A DNA stretch of 64,000 nucleotides from Gordoniibacillus chartarius (lineage in GTDB: Bacteria; Bacillota; Bacilli; Paenibacillales; NBRC-103111), in assembly GCF_042432825.1 (NCBI RefSeq), contig NZ_JBHLWN010000060.1:62001-126000 (forward strand), in the 5' to 3' direction. The notes beneath the pieces are model-generated. The model saw nothing but the letters and a program-made list of their open reading frames with translations. It did not search any database and was not told the DNA's origin. Below, piece after piece: positions 53,455 to 63,157 of the stretch (position 1 is its first letter; each line of letters starts with the position of its first letter). A program made the position numbers and the translations under genes.

Positions 53455-56400
53455 ATGAGGATGAGGTACCAACGTTTCCTTGCCGCAGCTACTGCGACAC
53501 TGCTGGTCTGGTCCGGCGGTGCGGCCGGAATCGTACAGGCGAGCGCGGCGGAGTCGCCGCAGTTTGTCATCGCGAAAAATAACTATGTGCAGTATACGGT
53601 CAAATCGGACAACGGAAGGTTCAGCGTCCGTACGGTTGAAGGAGACGCGAGCCGGGAAACCGACGACAACGTACCGCTGTTGTTCGAGGGGAAGGAGCCG
53701 GATACGTCGTTCGCGACGTTCCGGATCGACGGCAAAGATTACATTTACGGAAACTCCTACGGTTTCCTCAATATGGACGGCAGCTTCCAGGAGACGCCGC
53801 ACAATACCGGCGGACTGAGCTCTTCGGTCTGGAAGGTCGGCAACGTATCGATTCGCCAGACGCTGGAAATCGTCGAGGATGAGCGCCATCCGAATGTAGG
53901 CAATGTGCGGATCCGGTATGAAGCGACGAATACAGGAACGGAAGCGGAGCAGGTCGGCGCCAGAGTGCTGCTGGATACGATGCTGGGCTCGAACGACGGG
54001 GCGGCCTTCATGATCGGCGGCTCCGATCAGCCGATCCGCACGGAGACGAGGCTGACGGGAAGCGACATTCCGCAATATTGGCGCAGCGTAGACCAGGCGG
54101 TTGCACCTTCCGTCTTCTCTTACGGCTTCATGCACGGCTGGGGCAATACGAAGCCGGACAGCCTCGTGTTCGGCCAGTGGCACAAGCTGGCGGAGACGAA
54201 GTGGGATTACACGCCGGATAGCGGACTTGATTTTACCAGCAAGACGAATGCCTACGAAGCGGCCGACAGTGCGGTAGCGATGTACTGGGAGCCGCTCACG
54301 CTAGCCGCCGGCGAGAGTCGGGTGTTTGAAACCTATTACGGAATGGGCAATTTCGCGCAAACGTCGACGGACGCTCCGTTCGCGCTTCGCGCTTTCGCAC
54401 CGGACAAGCTCACTGTCAATGAAACGGGTGACGGGTACGAGGAGCAGGAGTTCGACATCACGGTTGAAGTGGACAACACGAAGTCCGGCGCAGCGGCGAT
54501 GACCAGAGCAACCGCGTCCTTGATTTTGGATGAGGGTCTGGTGGCGGCATCCGGAAGCGGCTATTATCAGACGGCCGATGTGATCGCTGCCGGAGCTACG
54601 CATACGTTCCGCTGGCGGGTGAAAGCGACGCCGCAGCAGATGTACGCCGTGAAGCAGTTTCGCGTCGACGTCAAGAGCGATGCGCAGCTGCAGCCGGAAT
54701 CGGCAGGCGGGTTCGTGCTGCTGCCGGGTGTCGTGGGCAAGCCGCCGGCCGTGCAGTTTCAGCAGGTCGGTCCGGAGACGCTTTATGTCGAGGGGACGCG
54801 ATATTTTTCCATCAAGGGCCAGGGCTACGATGTATACAAGGACAAGAGCCGCTGGAAGCTGATTCTGGAAAATGCCGTTACCGGACTGCGCAGCGAGATT
54901 CCGCCGGAAGGCATATCCGTCGTCAGCGATAGCGATATGACGGTAAAGGTGACGGAGGCGCTGCCGCCCGGACCGTATCAGGTCATTCTGGAGCACCGGG
55001 ATTTCGGCTCGCAGCGGCTTGCGCAGACGATTGCGATGAGCAGCGACACGAAATATATGGGCCGCTACTACGGGCTGCTGGCCGTGAAGAAGGTCAAGCA
55101 GGGTGACGATACTTCCTACGAGCTGCTTTCCCTCGAGTCGGAGAAGCAGCTGGAGCAGGTCAAGGCCGGCCTGCCGGCGGAGGAGAGCCTGCTGCTCGAA
55201 ATTCGCGGCGAAATTATGGAGAAGAAGACGGAAGCGGGCGACATCGAGTACATCGTGAACACGGATGGCAACCCGGCGACGCTGAACTCCGTCGTGGAGT
55301 ATAAGGGTGAGCCGCTTGTCATCGCGAAGCGCGCCAAAGATTTGGGGCATAACACCGATTATGTGGAGATCGGCGGCAGCGGTTCGCTGCGGGTATCCGG
55401 GGGCATGCAGTTCTGGCAGTGGGAATTCGGCATTGAGCTGAAGGACGGCGAGGACTATTCCCTTGATGCCGGGGACGACGAGGAGCCGGTGACGATTGAG
55501 TTTACCGGACTTGGCAAGGTGATGAAAAATATCGGCGGCTTCCTCATTCAGATTAACGACGCGATTCTGCAGGACAAGGCGGTTTCGTTCTCCGGTGAGA
55601 TGGCGCTCTCGTTCCTTCCGGGCGGTAAGCAGAAGTATGAGGAGCTGAAGGAGGAAAAATGGGGCGACGAAGGCTCGGGCGGTACGATTCGCGACGAGAC
55701 GGCGGGGCTGACGGCGAGCGTCGATAACGTGCTCTTCGGGGAGAAGGAAGACGGGGATATCGGCTACCTGGGCATTGACACGACGACGTCCTTGCAGCTG
55801 CCGGAGGGCTTGCTCGGCAGTGTGTTCGAGAACGGACTCAAGGCTTCGCTGACGATCAATACAATTGACCGGATTTACGGGCTTGACATGGAGATGAAGA
55901 TCAAAATCATCGAGTTCCACGGCGTCCTGACTATTGCCGTTACCGAGGATGAGAAATGGGTTCTCGACGATTTGATTATGTCCTTCGGCGGCGAGCCGGG
56001 GATTCCGCTCGTGCCATCGGTATTTCTGACCAAGCTGGGCGGCGGGGTTGAGGACATGGCGGCGACGATGACGGGGGACGTCAACGCGCCGCCGCTCAAG
56101 GTCGTCGTCGAGGCGGCGATTAATGTCGTCAAGACGCTGGAGGGCGATTTCACCCTGAAGGTGTCTAAGCTGGGCTTGTCTCTGGAAGGCGAGCTCTCGA
56201 TTGCCAAAATTCCGTTCCTAACGGACGTATCCTTAATAGCGCAATGGTCCGAACCGATGTTTATGGAGCTTTCGGCCAACGTCGATATCAAAGGCATCGT
56301 TCTCGGAGAGGCGTACCTGTATATTTCCGGCGAGCGCTTTGAGGGCTACGTCATGGCGAAGGTCGTGCTGCCGAAGTATGTGCCGCTGGCCGGCGGCAAG

Positions 56401-59400
56401 ACGCTCGCCGGCGTGCAGCTCGGAGCGAGCTCCGAGAGCATCTGGGGCGGCATCGAGGTCATCGGCATTCCGTTCGGCGTCCGCTATTATTGGGGCGGCG
56501 ATTTCGAGCTGACGGACGCGGAGGGCGGTGTCATGCCGAATATGGGCTTGTACTCCGAAGTGCTCAGCGACTCGCAAGGACGGCCGGTACGGATGGTGCT
56601 CGGCGATAACATTCGCCGGATCGGCGGATATGCGCAGCTTCCGGGCGACGGCAGACTTGCTTCGGCCGACAATGCGATCTTGGCGGACGTGTTCGGACAG
56701 CAGCTTGCAGCGGGAGAAGCGAAGACCGAGCATACACAGCTGCTGCAGGATCAGCAGGTGGCTTACTTCGAGCTGAGCTATACCGGCGAGGTGCCGAAGG
56801 TGCAGGTGTACCGTCCGGACGGCACGCCGTATCCGCTCATTGCCGAGGGGCAGCCGAACGCGAACTATATGGAACAAACGGTATCTGCCGCAGACAGCAA
56901 GAGCGGTCAAACGGAGCAGCGCATTTACATCTCCGTTCAGCAGCCGGACAGCGGCACTTGGCGCATCGTCACCGATCGCCCTGTGGAGATGGGGGCGTTC
57001 GAGGCGAAGCCGCTGCCGAAGCTTCACACAGCGACGGCCGCTAAGGTCGGAGCGCGCGAGCTGAAGGTAGACTGGACGGCCGACAACGCCGCCGATGCCA
57101 AGGTGAGCGTATCGCTCGCCGGCAATAAAGAGGAAGCGGGCGTACTGCTGGCGGAGGGCATCGCCGGTACAGCCGGTACGGCGAACGTGACGGTTCCTGC
57201 CGATACGAAGACGGGGACGTACTATGTACGCGTAACGATGACGGACGGAACGGGCGTCCAAGTCGCCTATACCGAGGCGATTGAACTGGTCGACCCGGAT
57301 GCGCCGGCACCGGTTTCCGGGCTGCAGACCGGTTTGTATGGAGACGGTATGCTCGATGTGTCGTGGCAAGCTTCTCCATCCGGCGAACTGACGGGCTACT
57401 ATATCGAAGTCTATGATGAGCAGGGCGTGAAGGTAGATTCGTTCGGCGAGCAGTTCGTGGAGCCGGACGAGCTTGGTGCTATTGTCGGCGGACAGCAGAA
57501 AATGAAAGATTCGGACGTTGTAACCGGCCTGATACCGGGACGCACCTATAAGGTGTCGGTGATGGCCGAGCGGAAGACGACGGACGGCAAGCTGCACTAC
57601 AGCCCGCGTTCGTATTCCGCACCGGTGCAGCTTCCTGTGCCGGACCCGGCCGAGGTGACGCTGAGCTACGGCAGCCAGTTCAAGGATGCGACCGACCCGG
57701 ACGGCAAGCCGATTAAGCTGACGAATGAGACGGCGGCAACGCTGCATTTTGCAGCGGATCAAGATGTCCGGACGAAGGTGCTGGTCAACGAACAGGAGCG
57801 GGAAGTGAAGACGGGCAGCTCGTGGGATTTGACGCTGCCGGTTGATGACGGACGGTACAACATTACGTTCGTCAGCGTGAACGCCCAGGGCGATACGACG
57901 ACGAGCAGCATGTCCTTCTCGGTTGATACCGCGGCTCCGCCGCTCATGGTGAATCCGGTAACTGAAGCGGGCGGCCAAGGAAGCATGCGGGTTCTCGGCA
58001 TAACCGACCGCGACTCCAAGGTGACGCTCGACGGAGCTCCGGTTGCCGTCGACCAGCAAGGCCAATTCCAGGCGGCGGTCGAGATGGGAGCTCAGCTGAC
58101 GAAGCGGATCCATATCGAGGCTGCCGATGCGGCAGGAAACATTAGCACTTACGAATCTGTGGTTGTTAACACGCAGCTGAAGCCGGTTGCGAAGGTAGCG
58201 ATTCAGCCTGCGGTCAAGGAGCTGCCGGTAGGCTCCAGCGAATCGTTCGTGCTGTCCGCCTGGGATGCGGACGGCGGCGCGATTACGCTCGATCCGTCCG
58301 TCGTGCAATGGTCGCTGCTTAAGGGCGATACGCTCGCGACGCTGACAAGCGACGGCAAGCTGACCGCGAACAAGCCGGGCGACGTGGTGCTGCGGGCTTC
58401 CTATCGGACGACGAGCAGCTTCGCATTCGAGGATGCTATCGTCATTGAGGTGAAAGGGCCGCCGGGCGGGGACGAGGAAGAGCCGGGTAATGATCAGGGT
58501 GATCCTGACGATTCTGGCGATGACTCGAACTCGGACGTACGCCCCGTACCTCCAACCAATGGGCAAATCGACAAGAAGCTGAACGAGATACTGCAAAGCT
58601 TGATCGAGAAGGACGGCCGCATGAAGATGGTGGAAAGCCGTCCGGTTACAGCGGGCAGCGATCAAGCGATCAAGCTCGGTACTGCAGGCTCCCTCTACAT
58701 TCCGAAAGGAGCGCTTCAGGGAGAGGATGTATTGGCCGTTGCAGCGGCGGCTGACGCGAAGCCGTATTTCGAAGGGACGGCCGGAGAAGGGCTTACCGTA
58801 CACAATACGATTATTAAGCTGCAGCTCGCCGATGCCGAACCAATTCTGGAACAACCGGCACGGCTGGAGCTCACCTATGATGCGAGCAAGGTGAAGCAAC
58901 CGGAGCAGCTGGCGGTGTACCGCTACAACGAAAAGCTGAAGCGCTGGCAGTACGAAGGAGGTACGGTCGACCGGGCAACCGGTGTCGTCTCCGCGGAGAT
59001 TGGTCGCCTCGGAACATTCGCGCTGCTGGAGAACAGCGGGCTGAAGCCGCTTCAGGATATGGCGGGACGCTGGTCGGACCCATATGTAAAAACGCTGCAA
59101 TCGCTGGATATGGCCGACGGTGTGGAGAAGAACGGACAGCTCGTCTTCGAACCGCAGCGCCCGATCACCCGTTTGGAATTTACGAAGCTCATCGCTTCCG
59201 CAATGAGCGCAGTGAAGCCGATGAGCGCAGGCGGCACGCCGCCGTTCGCCGATTGGCAGCAAATCCCGGATTGGGGCAAGCCGTTCGTCGAGTATGCGTA
59301 TGCCAGCGGCCTGTCGACCGGGACGATAGGGGAAGGCGGCACGGTCTTCGAGCCGAATTCCGGCATCACCCGCGCGCAGGCGGCGGCCATGCTCGGCCGT

Positions 59401-59604
59401 ACGCTGAAGAGCTCGGGGAATAGCGCCGGATCGTTCGCCGATCAGGGTTCCATCCCCGACTGGGCGGGACCGTACCTCGGTGTGTTGACCGCTCAGAAGA
59501 TCGTCGGCGGGTATCCGGACGGCACATTCCGGCCGGACGGCTCGTTAACCCGTGAGGAAGCGGCGAAGCTGATTGCGGAATGGGTAAGCACGGATCAATA
59601 TTAA
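53455..59604 (+). CDS. Very large SLH-anchored surface protein with unassigned beta-rich core
   Basis: A 2049-residue exported protein. The signal peptide is near residues 1-31. An N-terminal domain (35-310, SVRTVEGDASRETDDNVPLL) is followed by Ig-like parts, a long beta-rich region at about 450-1010 that I cannot assign (SLQLPEGLLGSVFENGLKAS, MELSANVDIKGIVLGEAYLY), a fibronectin-III-like domain near 1280-1385, a Big_2-like domain (1578-1665), an acidic linker (GGDEEEPGNDQGDPDDSGDD) and three C-terminal SLH repeats (1869-2049) with ITRLEF, ITRAQA and LTREEA. SLH repeats bind pyruvylated wall polymer. AAGGGGA precedes the ATG; 47 bases separate it from the upstream Ig-repeat gene, so they form an operon. 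Confidence 0.88.
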   Translation: MRMRYQRFLAAATATLLVWSGGAAGIVQASAAESPQFVIAKNNYVQYTVKSDNGRFSVRTVEGDASRETDDNVPLLFEGKEPDTSFATFRIDGKDYIYGNSYGFLNMDGSFQETPHNTGGLSSSVWKVGNVSIRQTLEIVEDERHPNVGNVRIRYEATNTGTEAEQVGARVLLDTMLGSNDGAAFMIGGSDQPIRTETRLTGSDIPQYWRSVDQAVAPSVFSYGFMHGWGNTKPDSLVFGQWHKLAETKWDYTPDSGLDFTSKTNAYEAADSAVAMYWEPLTLAAGESRVFETYYGMGNFAQTSTDAPFALRAFAPDKLTVNETGDGYEEQEFDITVEVDNTKSGAAAMTRATASLILDEGLVAASGSGYYQTADVIAAGATHTFRWRVKATPQQMYAVKQFRVDVKSDAQLQPESAGGFVLLPGVVGKPPAVQFQQVGPETLYVEGTRYFSIKGQGYDVYKDKSRWKLILENAVTGLRSEIPPEGISVVSDSDMTVKVTEALPPGPYQVILEHRDFGSQRLAQTIAMSSDTKYMGRYYGLLAVKKVKQGDDTSYELLSLESEKQLEQVKAGLPAEESLLLEIRGEIMEKKTEAGDIEYIVNTDGNPATLNSVVEYKGEPLVIAKRAKDLGHNTDYVEIGGSGSLRVSGGMQFWQWEFGIELKDGEDYSLDAGDDEEPVTIEFTGLGKVMKNIGGFLIQINDAILQDKAVSFSGEMALSFLPGGKQKYEELKEEKWGDEGSGGTIRDETAGLTASVDNVLFGEKEDGDIGYLGIDTTTSLQLPEGLLGSVFENGLKASLTINTIDRIYGLDMEMKIKIIEFHGVLTIAVTEDEKWVLDDLIMSFGGEPGIPLVPSVFLTKLGGGVEDMAATMTGDVNAPPLKVVVEAAINVVKTLEGDFTLKVSKLGLSLEGELSIAKIPFLTDVSLIAQWSEPMFMELSANVDIKGIVLGEAYLYISGERFEGYVMAKVVLPKYVPLAGGKTLAGVQLGASSESIWGGIEVIGIPFGVRYYWGGDFELTDAEGGVMPNMGLYSEVLSDSQGRPVRMVLGDNIRRIGGYAQLPGDGRLASADNAILADVFGQQLAAGEAKTEHTQLLQDQQVAYFELSYTGEVPKVQVYRPDGTPYPLIAEGQPNANYMEQTVSAADSKSGQTEQRIYISVQQPDSGTWRIVTDRPVEMGAFEAKPLPKLHTATAAKVGARELKVDWTADNAADAKVSVSLAGNKEEAGVLLAEGIAGTAGTANVTVPADTKTGTYYVRVTMTDGTGVQVAYTEAIELVDPDAPAPVSGLQTGLYGDGMLDVSWQASPSGELTGYYIEVYDEQGVKVDSFGEQFVEPDELGAIVGGQQKMKDSDVVTGLIPGRTYKVSVMAERKTTDGKLHYSPRSYSAPVQLPVPDPAEVTLSYGSQFKDATDPDGKPIKLTNETAATLHFAADQDVRTKVLVNEQEREVKTGSSWDLTLPVDDGRYNITFVSVNAQGDTTTSSMSFSVDTAAPPLMVNPVTEAGGQGSMRVLGITDRDSKVTLDGAPVAVDQQGQFQAAVEMGAQLTKRIHIEAADAAGNISTYESVVVNTQLKPVAKVAIQPAVKELPVGSSESFVLSAWDADGGAITLDPSVVQWSLLKGDTLATLTSDGKLTANKPGDVVLRASYRTTSSFAFEDAIVIEVKGPPGGDEEEPGNDQGDPDDSGDDSNSDVRPVPPTNGQIDKKLNEILQSLIEKDGRMKMVESRPVTAGSDQAIKLGTAGSLYIPKGALQGEDVLAVAAAADAKPYFEGTAGEGLTVHNTIIKLQLADAEPILEQPARLELTYDASKVKQPEQLAVYRYNEKLKRWQYEGGTVDRATGVVSAEIGRLGTFALLENSGLKPLQDMAGRWSDPYVKTLQSLDMADGVEKNGQLVFEPQRPITRLEFTKLIASAMSAVKPMSAGGTPPFADWQQIPDWGKPFVEYAYASGLSTGTIGEGGTVFEPNSGITRAQAAAMLGRTLKSSGNSAGSFADQGSIPDWAGPYLGVLTAQKIVGGYPDGTFRPDGSLTREEAAKLIAEWVSTDQY

Positions 59605-59613
59605 TGGCAATGT

Positions 59614-59648
59614 AGCCGGTACAGGGCTCTTTCTGTACCGGCTTTTTT
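59614..59648 (+). terminator. Intrinsic terminator of the surface-protein operon
   Basis: AGCCGGTACAG pairs perfectly with CTGTACCGGCT over an eight-base loop, followed by TTTTTT. Confidence 0.95.
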
Positions 59649-59760
59649 ATGTACGGCGATGGAGACAAGGATCTCATTGCTGTCAACGAATCGGTCATGG
59701 CGCAACGGTAACGAAGCATTTAGTCCCCTGCAAATTTGTTAGGAAAGTATTAAGATATAA

Positions 59761-59790
59761 CTCGCAATTTACAAAATTGGCGAGCTTTTT
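59761..59790 (+). terminator. Hairpin with T-run upstream of the chemotaxis receptor gene
   Basis: CTCGCAATTT pairs with AAATTGGCGAG (one bulge) around ACA, followed by CTTTTTG. It lies between the previous terminator and the receptor gene and could be a second terminator or a leader attenuator. Confidence 0.5.
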
Positions 59791-59879
59791 GTCGATTCTT
59801 CCTGTATAATCGAATACTAATAAGCCTATGGAACCAAATTCCAATGGACGATATAGCACTCGATGTGGAGGGAATCAAC

Positions 59880-61637
59880 ATGGCTAAGTTAAAATCAGCA
59901 TGGCGCCTCACCATTCGTTCCAAACTGATGCTCAGCATGCTCATTTTAATGATTTATCCGGCTCTTGCGGTCGGGGGCATGTCTTACAAGCAGGCAGTAG
60001 CCGAAAGCGACGAGCTGATCAGAAGCAACTTGCGCAATTCCGTGAAAATGGCCGTCGAGCTGGCGCGTATGTTCGAGGAAGCGGAAAAGAGCGGTACCAT
60101 GAGCAGGGAGGCGGCGCAGGAGGAAGTGAAGAAGGCGCTGCTCGGCGTAAAAGGGGCTGACGGCAAACGTCCGATCAACACGAATATCGATCTTGGAGAG
60201 AACGGCTATTTTTTCATTCTTAACGATAAAGGGGACGAGCTTGCCCATCCGAGTATCGAAGGCCAAAATATTATGAACGAAAAGACGAGCGACGGGCGGC
60301 TGTTTGTCAAAGAGCTTATTGACAACGGGAAGCAGGCCGAGGGCGGATTTACGTTCTACGATTGGCCGCTGCCGAATTCAAGCGAAGAGGCCCTCAAGAT
60401 TACATACTCGTTGTCGACTCCGCAGTGGGGCTGGATTATTTGCGCGGGCTCGTATATGCAGGATTATAACACGGGGGCGGATCGGATTTTCCAAACGGTG
60501 CTGACGACGATCATTATCTGTCTCGTACTCGGCGGCATTATCGCGACGCTGTTTGCGCAGCATATTTCGGGTCCGATCAAAAAGCTGTCGCGCCAGGCCA
60601 AGCAGTTTGCCACCGGCGATCTCAGCACGGCGGACTTCAAGGTGAAGAACAAGGACGAAATCCGCGACTTGTACGTATCTTTTGAAGCGATGTACACGAA
60701 CCTGAAGCAGCTCGCTTCCGGCTTGCTGAGCAGCTCCGATACGCTGGCCCAGGCGTCCGGCGAGCTGTCGCAGGCGATCGGGGAAACGACGGAGGCCGTG
60801 ACGCAAATCTCGCAAGCCGTACAGCAGGCTGCAACGAGCAACGAGACGCAGGCACGCAGCATTCAAGAGAGCGCAAAGTCCATGGAAGAGATGGCGGGCG
60901 GCATCCAACGGGTGGCGACGACTTCATCGACAGCGTATGAAGCTTCGGTCATGACGCTCAAGGAAGCGGAGCAGGGCAACGCGCTGATCGAGCAATCATC
61001 GGAGCAGATGGGCAACGTCAATGCGACGGTCGGCGATCTCGCGTCCATCGTCGGCAAGCTGGGAGAGCGTTCGCAGCAGATCGGCGATATCGTACAGGTC
61101 ATTACCGATATTTCGTCGCAGACGAATCTGCTCGCGCTCAACGCTTCGATCGAAGCCGCCCGGGCCGGAGAGCAAGGCAAGGGGTTCGCTGTCGTCGCTG
61201 GGGAAGTACGGAAGCTGGCGGAGCGTTCGAACGAGTCCGCTATGCAGGTCGCAGAGCTGATAGAAGCGATACGAAGCGACATCGAAGTGGCCACCAAAGC
61301 GATGCATAGAGGAGAGCAGGAGGTCGAAGCCGGCGTGGAATCGATCCGCAGCACGGGCGAGGCGTTCCAGCGCATTCTTGAGGCGACCCGCAGCGTCGTC
61401 GATCAGGTGCAGGAAGCTTCCGCCGCGGCGGAGCAAATGTCGGCAAGCTCGCAGCAAGTCGCCGCCTCCTTGCTCGAGATGGAGTCCATGTCATCGCTGT
61501 CGAACGACATGATGCATACCGTATCGGCGTCTACGGAAGAGCAGCTCGCATCCATGGAAGAGATTGCGGCTTCCTCCGAGTCGTTGAGCCGGATGTCCGA
61601 GGAAATGCAGAAGCTGGCGCATCGATTCAAGCTGTAG
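59880..61637 (+). CDS. Methyl-accepting chemotaxis protein with extracellular Cache domain
   Basis: A 585-residue transducer. Membrane helix 1 is at about residues 14-36; residues 40-205 form a single Cache-type sensor domain (IDLGENGYFFILNDKGDELA, HPSIEGQNIMNEK); helix 2 is near 207-235. A HAMP segment (ISGPIKKLSRQAKQFATGDL) and a methyl-accepting signalling domain follow, with the conserved hairpin SQTNLLALNASIEAARAGE and EVRKLAERSNESA that bind CheA and CheW. ATG 59880 has GGAGGG seven bases upstream. Its ligand is probably a small organic acid or amino acid, as for other Cache receptors, but unproven. Confidence 0.95.
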   Translation: MAKLKSAWRLTIRSKLMLSMLILMIYPALAVGGMSYKQAVAESDELIRSNLRNSVKMAVELARMFEEAEKSGTMSREAAQEEVKKALLGVKGADGKRPINTNIDLGENGYFFILNDKGDELAHPSIEGQNIMNEKTSDGRLFVKELIDNGKQAEGGFTFYDWPLPNSSEEALKITYSLSTPQWGWIICAGSYMQDYNTGADRIFQTVLTTIIICLVLGGIIATLFAQHISGPIKKLSRQAKQFATGDLSTADFKVKNKDEIRDLYVSFEAMYTNLKQLASGLLSSSDTLAQASGELSQAIGETTEAVTQISQAVQQAATSNETQARSIQESAKSMEEMAGGIQRVATTSSTAYEASVMTLKEAEQGNALIEQSSEQMGNVNATVGDLASIVGKLGERSQQIGDIVQVITDISSQTNLLALNASIEAARAGEQGKGFAVVAGEVRKLAERSNESAMQVAELIEAIRSDIEVATKAMHRGEQEVEAGVESIRSTGEAFQRILEATRSVVDQVQEASAAAEQMSASSQQVAASLLEMESMSSLSNDMMHTVSASTEEQLASMEEIAASSESLSRMSEEMQKLAHRFKL

Positions 61638-61657
61638 ATCAAACGCAACGGAAAATG

Positions 61658-61706
61658 ACCGCCGCCCGACTCTGCTGCAAGCAGAAGAGGGCGGCGGTTT
61701 TATTTT
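61658..61706. terminator. Terminator between convergent genes
   Basis: ACCGCCGCCC pairs perfectly with GGGCGGCGGT around a long loop containing CTGCTGCAAGCAG, followed by TTTATTTT. Confidence 0.88.
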
Positions 61707-61756
61707 CGACATGATGGAGGTGCCCATCAGGCTCTACCCGGCAGTACCGTCCGCGA

Positions 61757-62989
61757 TCAGGCCCAATTGCCTTGGCGGAACAGCGGCACGGTGCTGCCAT
61801 CCGGCAGCTCGGCGTCGATATCGAGCTCCGCCGAGCCGATCATGAAATCGACGTGCGTCATCGAGACGTTGGCTCCGCTCGCCTTCAGCTGATCCGGCGA
61901 CAGCCCTACTCCGCCTTCGAGCGTAGATGGATACGCGTTGCCGATGGCGAGATGGCACGATGCGTTCTCATCGAAAAGGGTGTTATAGAAGACGATGTCC
62001 ATAAGCGATATCGGAGAGCGGTACGGAACGAGCGCCACTTCTCCAAGGTACGAAGCTCCTTCGTCCGTGTCGAGAATCGTTTGGAGCTTGTCTTCGCCTT
62101 TCCCGGCCCGGTAATCGACGATCCGGCCGTCCTTGAACGTGAACGAGAAGTCCTCGATGAGGCTTCCGCCGTGATTAAGCGGCTTCGTGCTTCGGACAAT
62201 ACCGTTCACGCCGTGTTTGGCCGGCATCGTAAACACTTCCTCCGTCGGCATGTTGGCGACGAACGGCGTGCCGGACTTGTTCGGCTTGGCGCCGCCGAGC
62301 CATATATGCTTTTCCGGCAGCTCGATATACAAATCCGTCCCCGGGGCGCGATAGTGGAGCTTGCGAATGCGCATCGCGTTGAGCTTCGATGTCTTCGCAT
62401 GGAGTGTATCGAGATGCTTGCGCCACTCGCCGACAGGGTCATCCCGGTCGATCCGGGTCGCCTTGAAGACGACGTCCCACAGCTTGGCGACGCCTTGTTC
62501 GGCCGGCAGCCCGGGAAACAGACGGGCCGCCCAAGCCGGTGACGGCACAGCGGCGATCAGCCAGCTTACTTGATGAAGACGGGTATAGTCGAGGAATCGT
62601 TTGCGGATTGCCGCACGGCCGCGTGTTTCCTTCGCAATGAGGTCGGCCGGCACGTCCTTAAGCAGATCCGGGTTCGGCGATTGCACGAACAGGAACGCGG
62701 CGTTGTTCTCGGCGTATTCCGCCAGTCCGTTCGCACGCCATTCCGGGTAATACCCAAGCGAGCTCTCGGGAGCGTGCCGGTAGCGGATCAGCGCCAGCTC
62801 ATCGTCCCACCACTCGTGATGGACTTGCGACGCTCCGATATCGTAAGCCAGACGCGTCACGATACGTACGAAATTGGCGGCGGACAGCGGTGCGTCAATG
62901 ACGAGCTTCTGACCCGGCTGCACGTTCAAGCCGATGCGCAGCAGCGTCTCCGCATATTTCTCGAGCGATTCGGTCATGGAGATGGACAT
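61757..62989 (-). CDS. M29-family metalloaminopeptidase (AmpS/PepS type)
   Basis: A 410-residue aminopeptidase of family M29, the typical length (about 410). Metal ligands match the family: Glu in NMPTEEVFTMP, Glu in YLGEVALVP, His in ENASCHLAIGNAY with the nearby Tyr, and His-Asp in MTHVDFMIGS. It trims N-terminal residues from peptides in the cytoplasm with two metal ions. ATG 62989 is chosen because AAAGGAT is ten bases upstream; an alternative ATG at 63019 has weak support. It is divergent from the DUF445 gene and convergent with the chemotaxis receptor. Confidence 0.9.
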   Translation of the reverse strand: MSISMTESLEKYAETLLRIGLNVQPGQKLVIDAPLSAANFVRIVTRLAYDIGASQVHHEWWDDELALIRYRHAPESSLGYYPEWRANGLAEYAENNAAFLFVQSPNPDLLKDVPADLIAKETRGRAAIRKRFLDYTRLHQVSWLIAAVPSPAWAARLFPGLPAEQGVAKLWDVVFKATRIDRDDPVGEWRKHLDTLHAKTSKLNAMRIRKLHYRAPGTDLYIELPEKHIWLGGAKPNKSGTPFVANMPTEEVFTMPAKHGVNGIVRSTKPLNHGGSLIEDFSFTFKDGRIVDYRAGKGEDKLQTILDTDEGASYLGEVALVPYRSPISLMDIVFYNTLFDENASCHLAIGNAYPSTLEGGVGLSPDQLKASGANVSMTHVDFMIGSAELDIDAELPDGSTVPLFRQGNWA

Positions 62990-63157
62990 GCGTTCACGAT
63001 CCTTTGCTTTGGATTTCATATCGCGTCAAGTATAGACCAATTGGTCGGTGAAGTACAACGCAGAAGAAACGGCGCCTGCCGATGTGTGGAATTCGTCAAA
63101 TTTTGCTACAATGGGTAAAATAAACGATTTGTCGTTAGCGTCGTGGAGGTTGTCTGC

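Noticed and set aside
56233..59262. 1009-codon minus-strand frame opposite the SLH protein
   Set aside because: Arg/His/Leu-rich shadow translation with no motif, opposite clear SLH and Big_2 domains.
59855..59866. Sigma-D (motility) -10 element GACGATAT before the chemotaxis receptor
   Set aside because: No TAAA-type -35 element at the right distance, so the match is not enough to call it.
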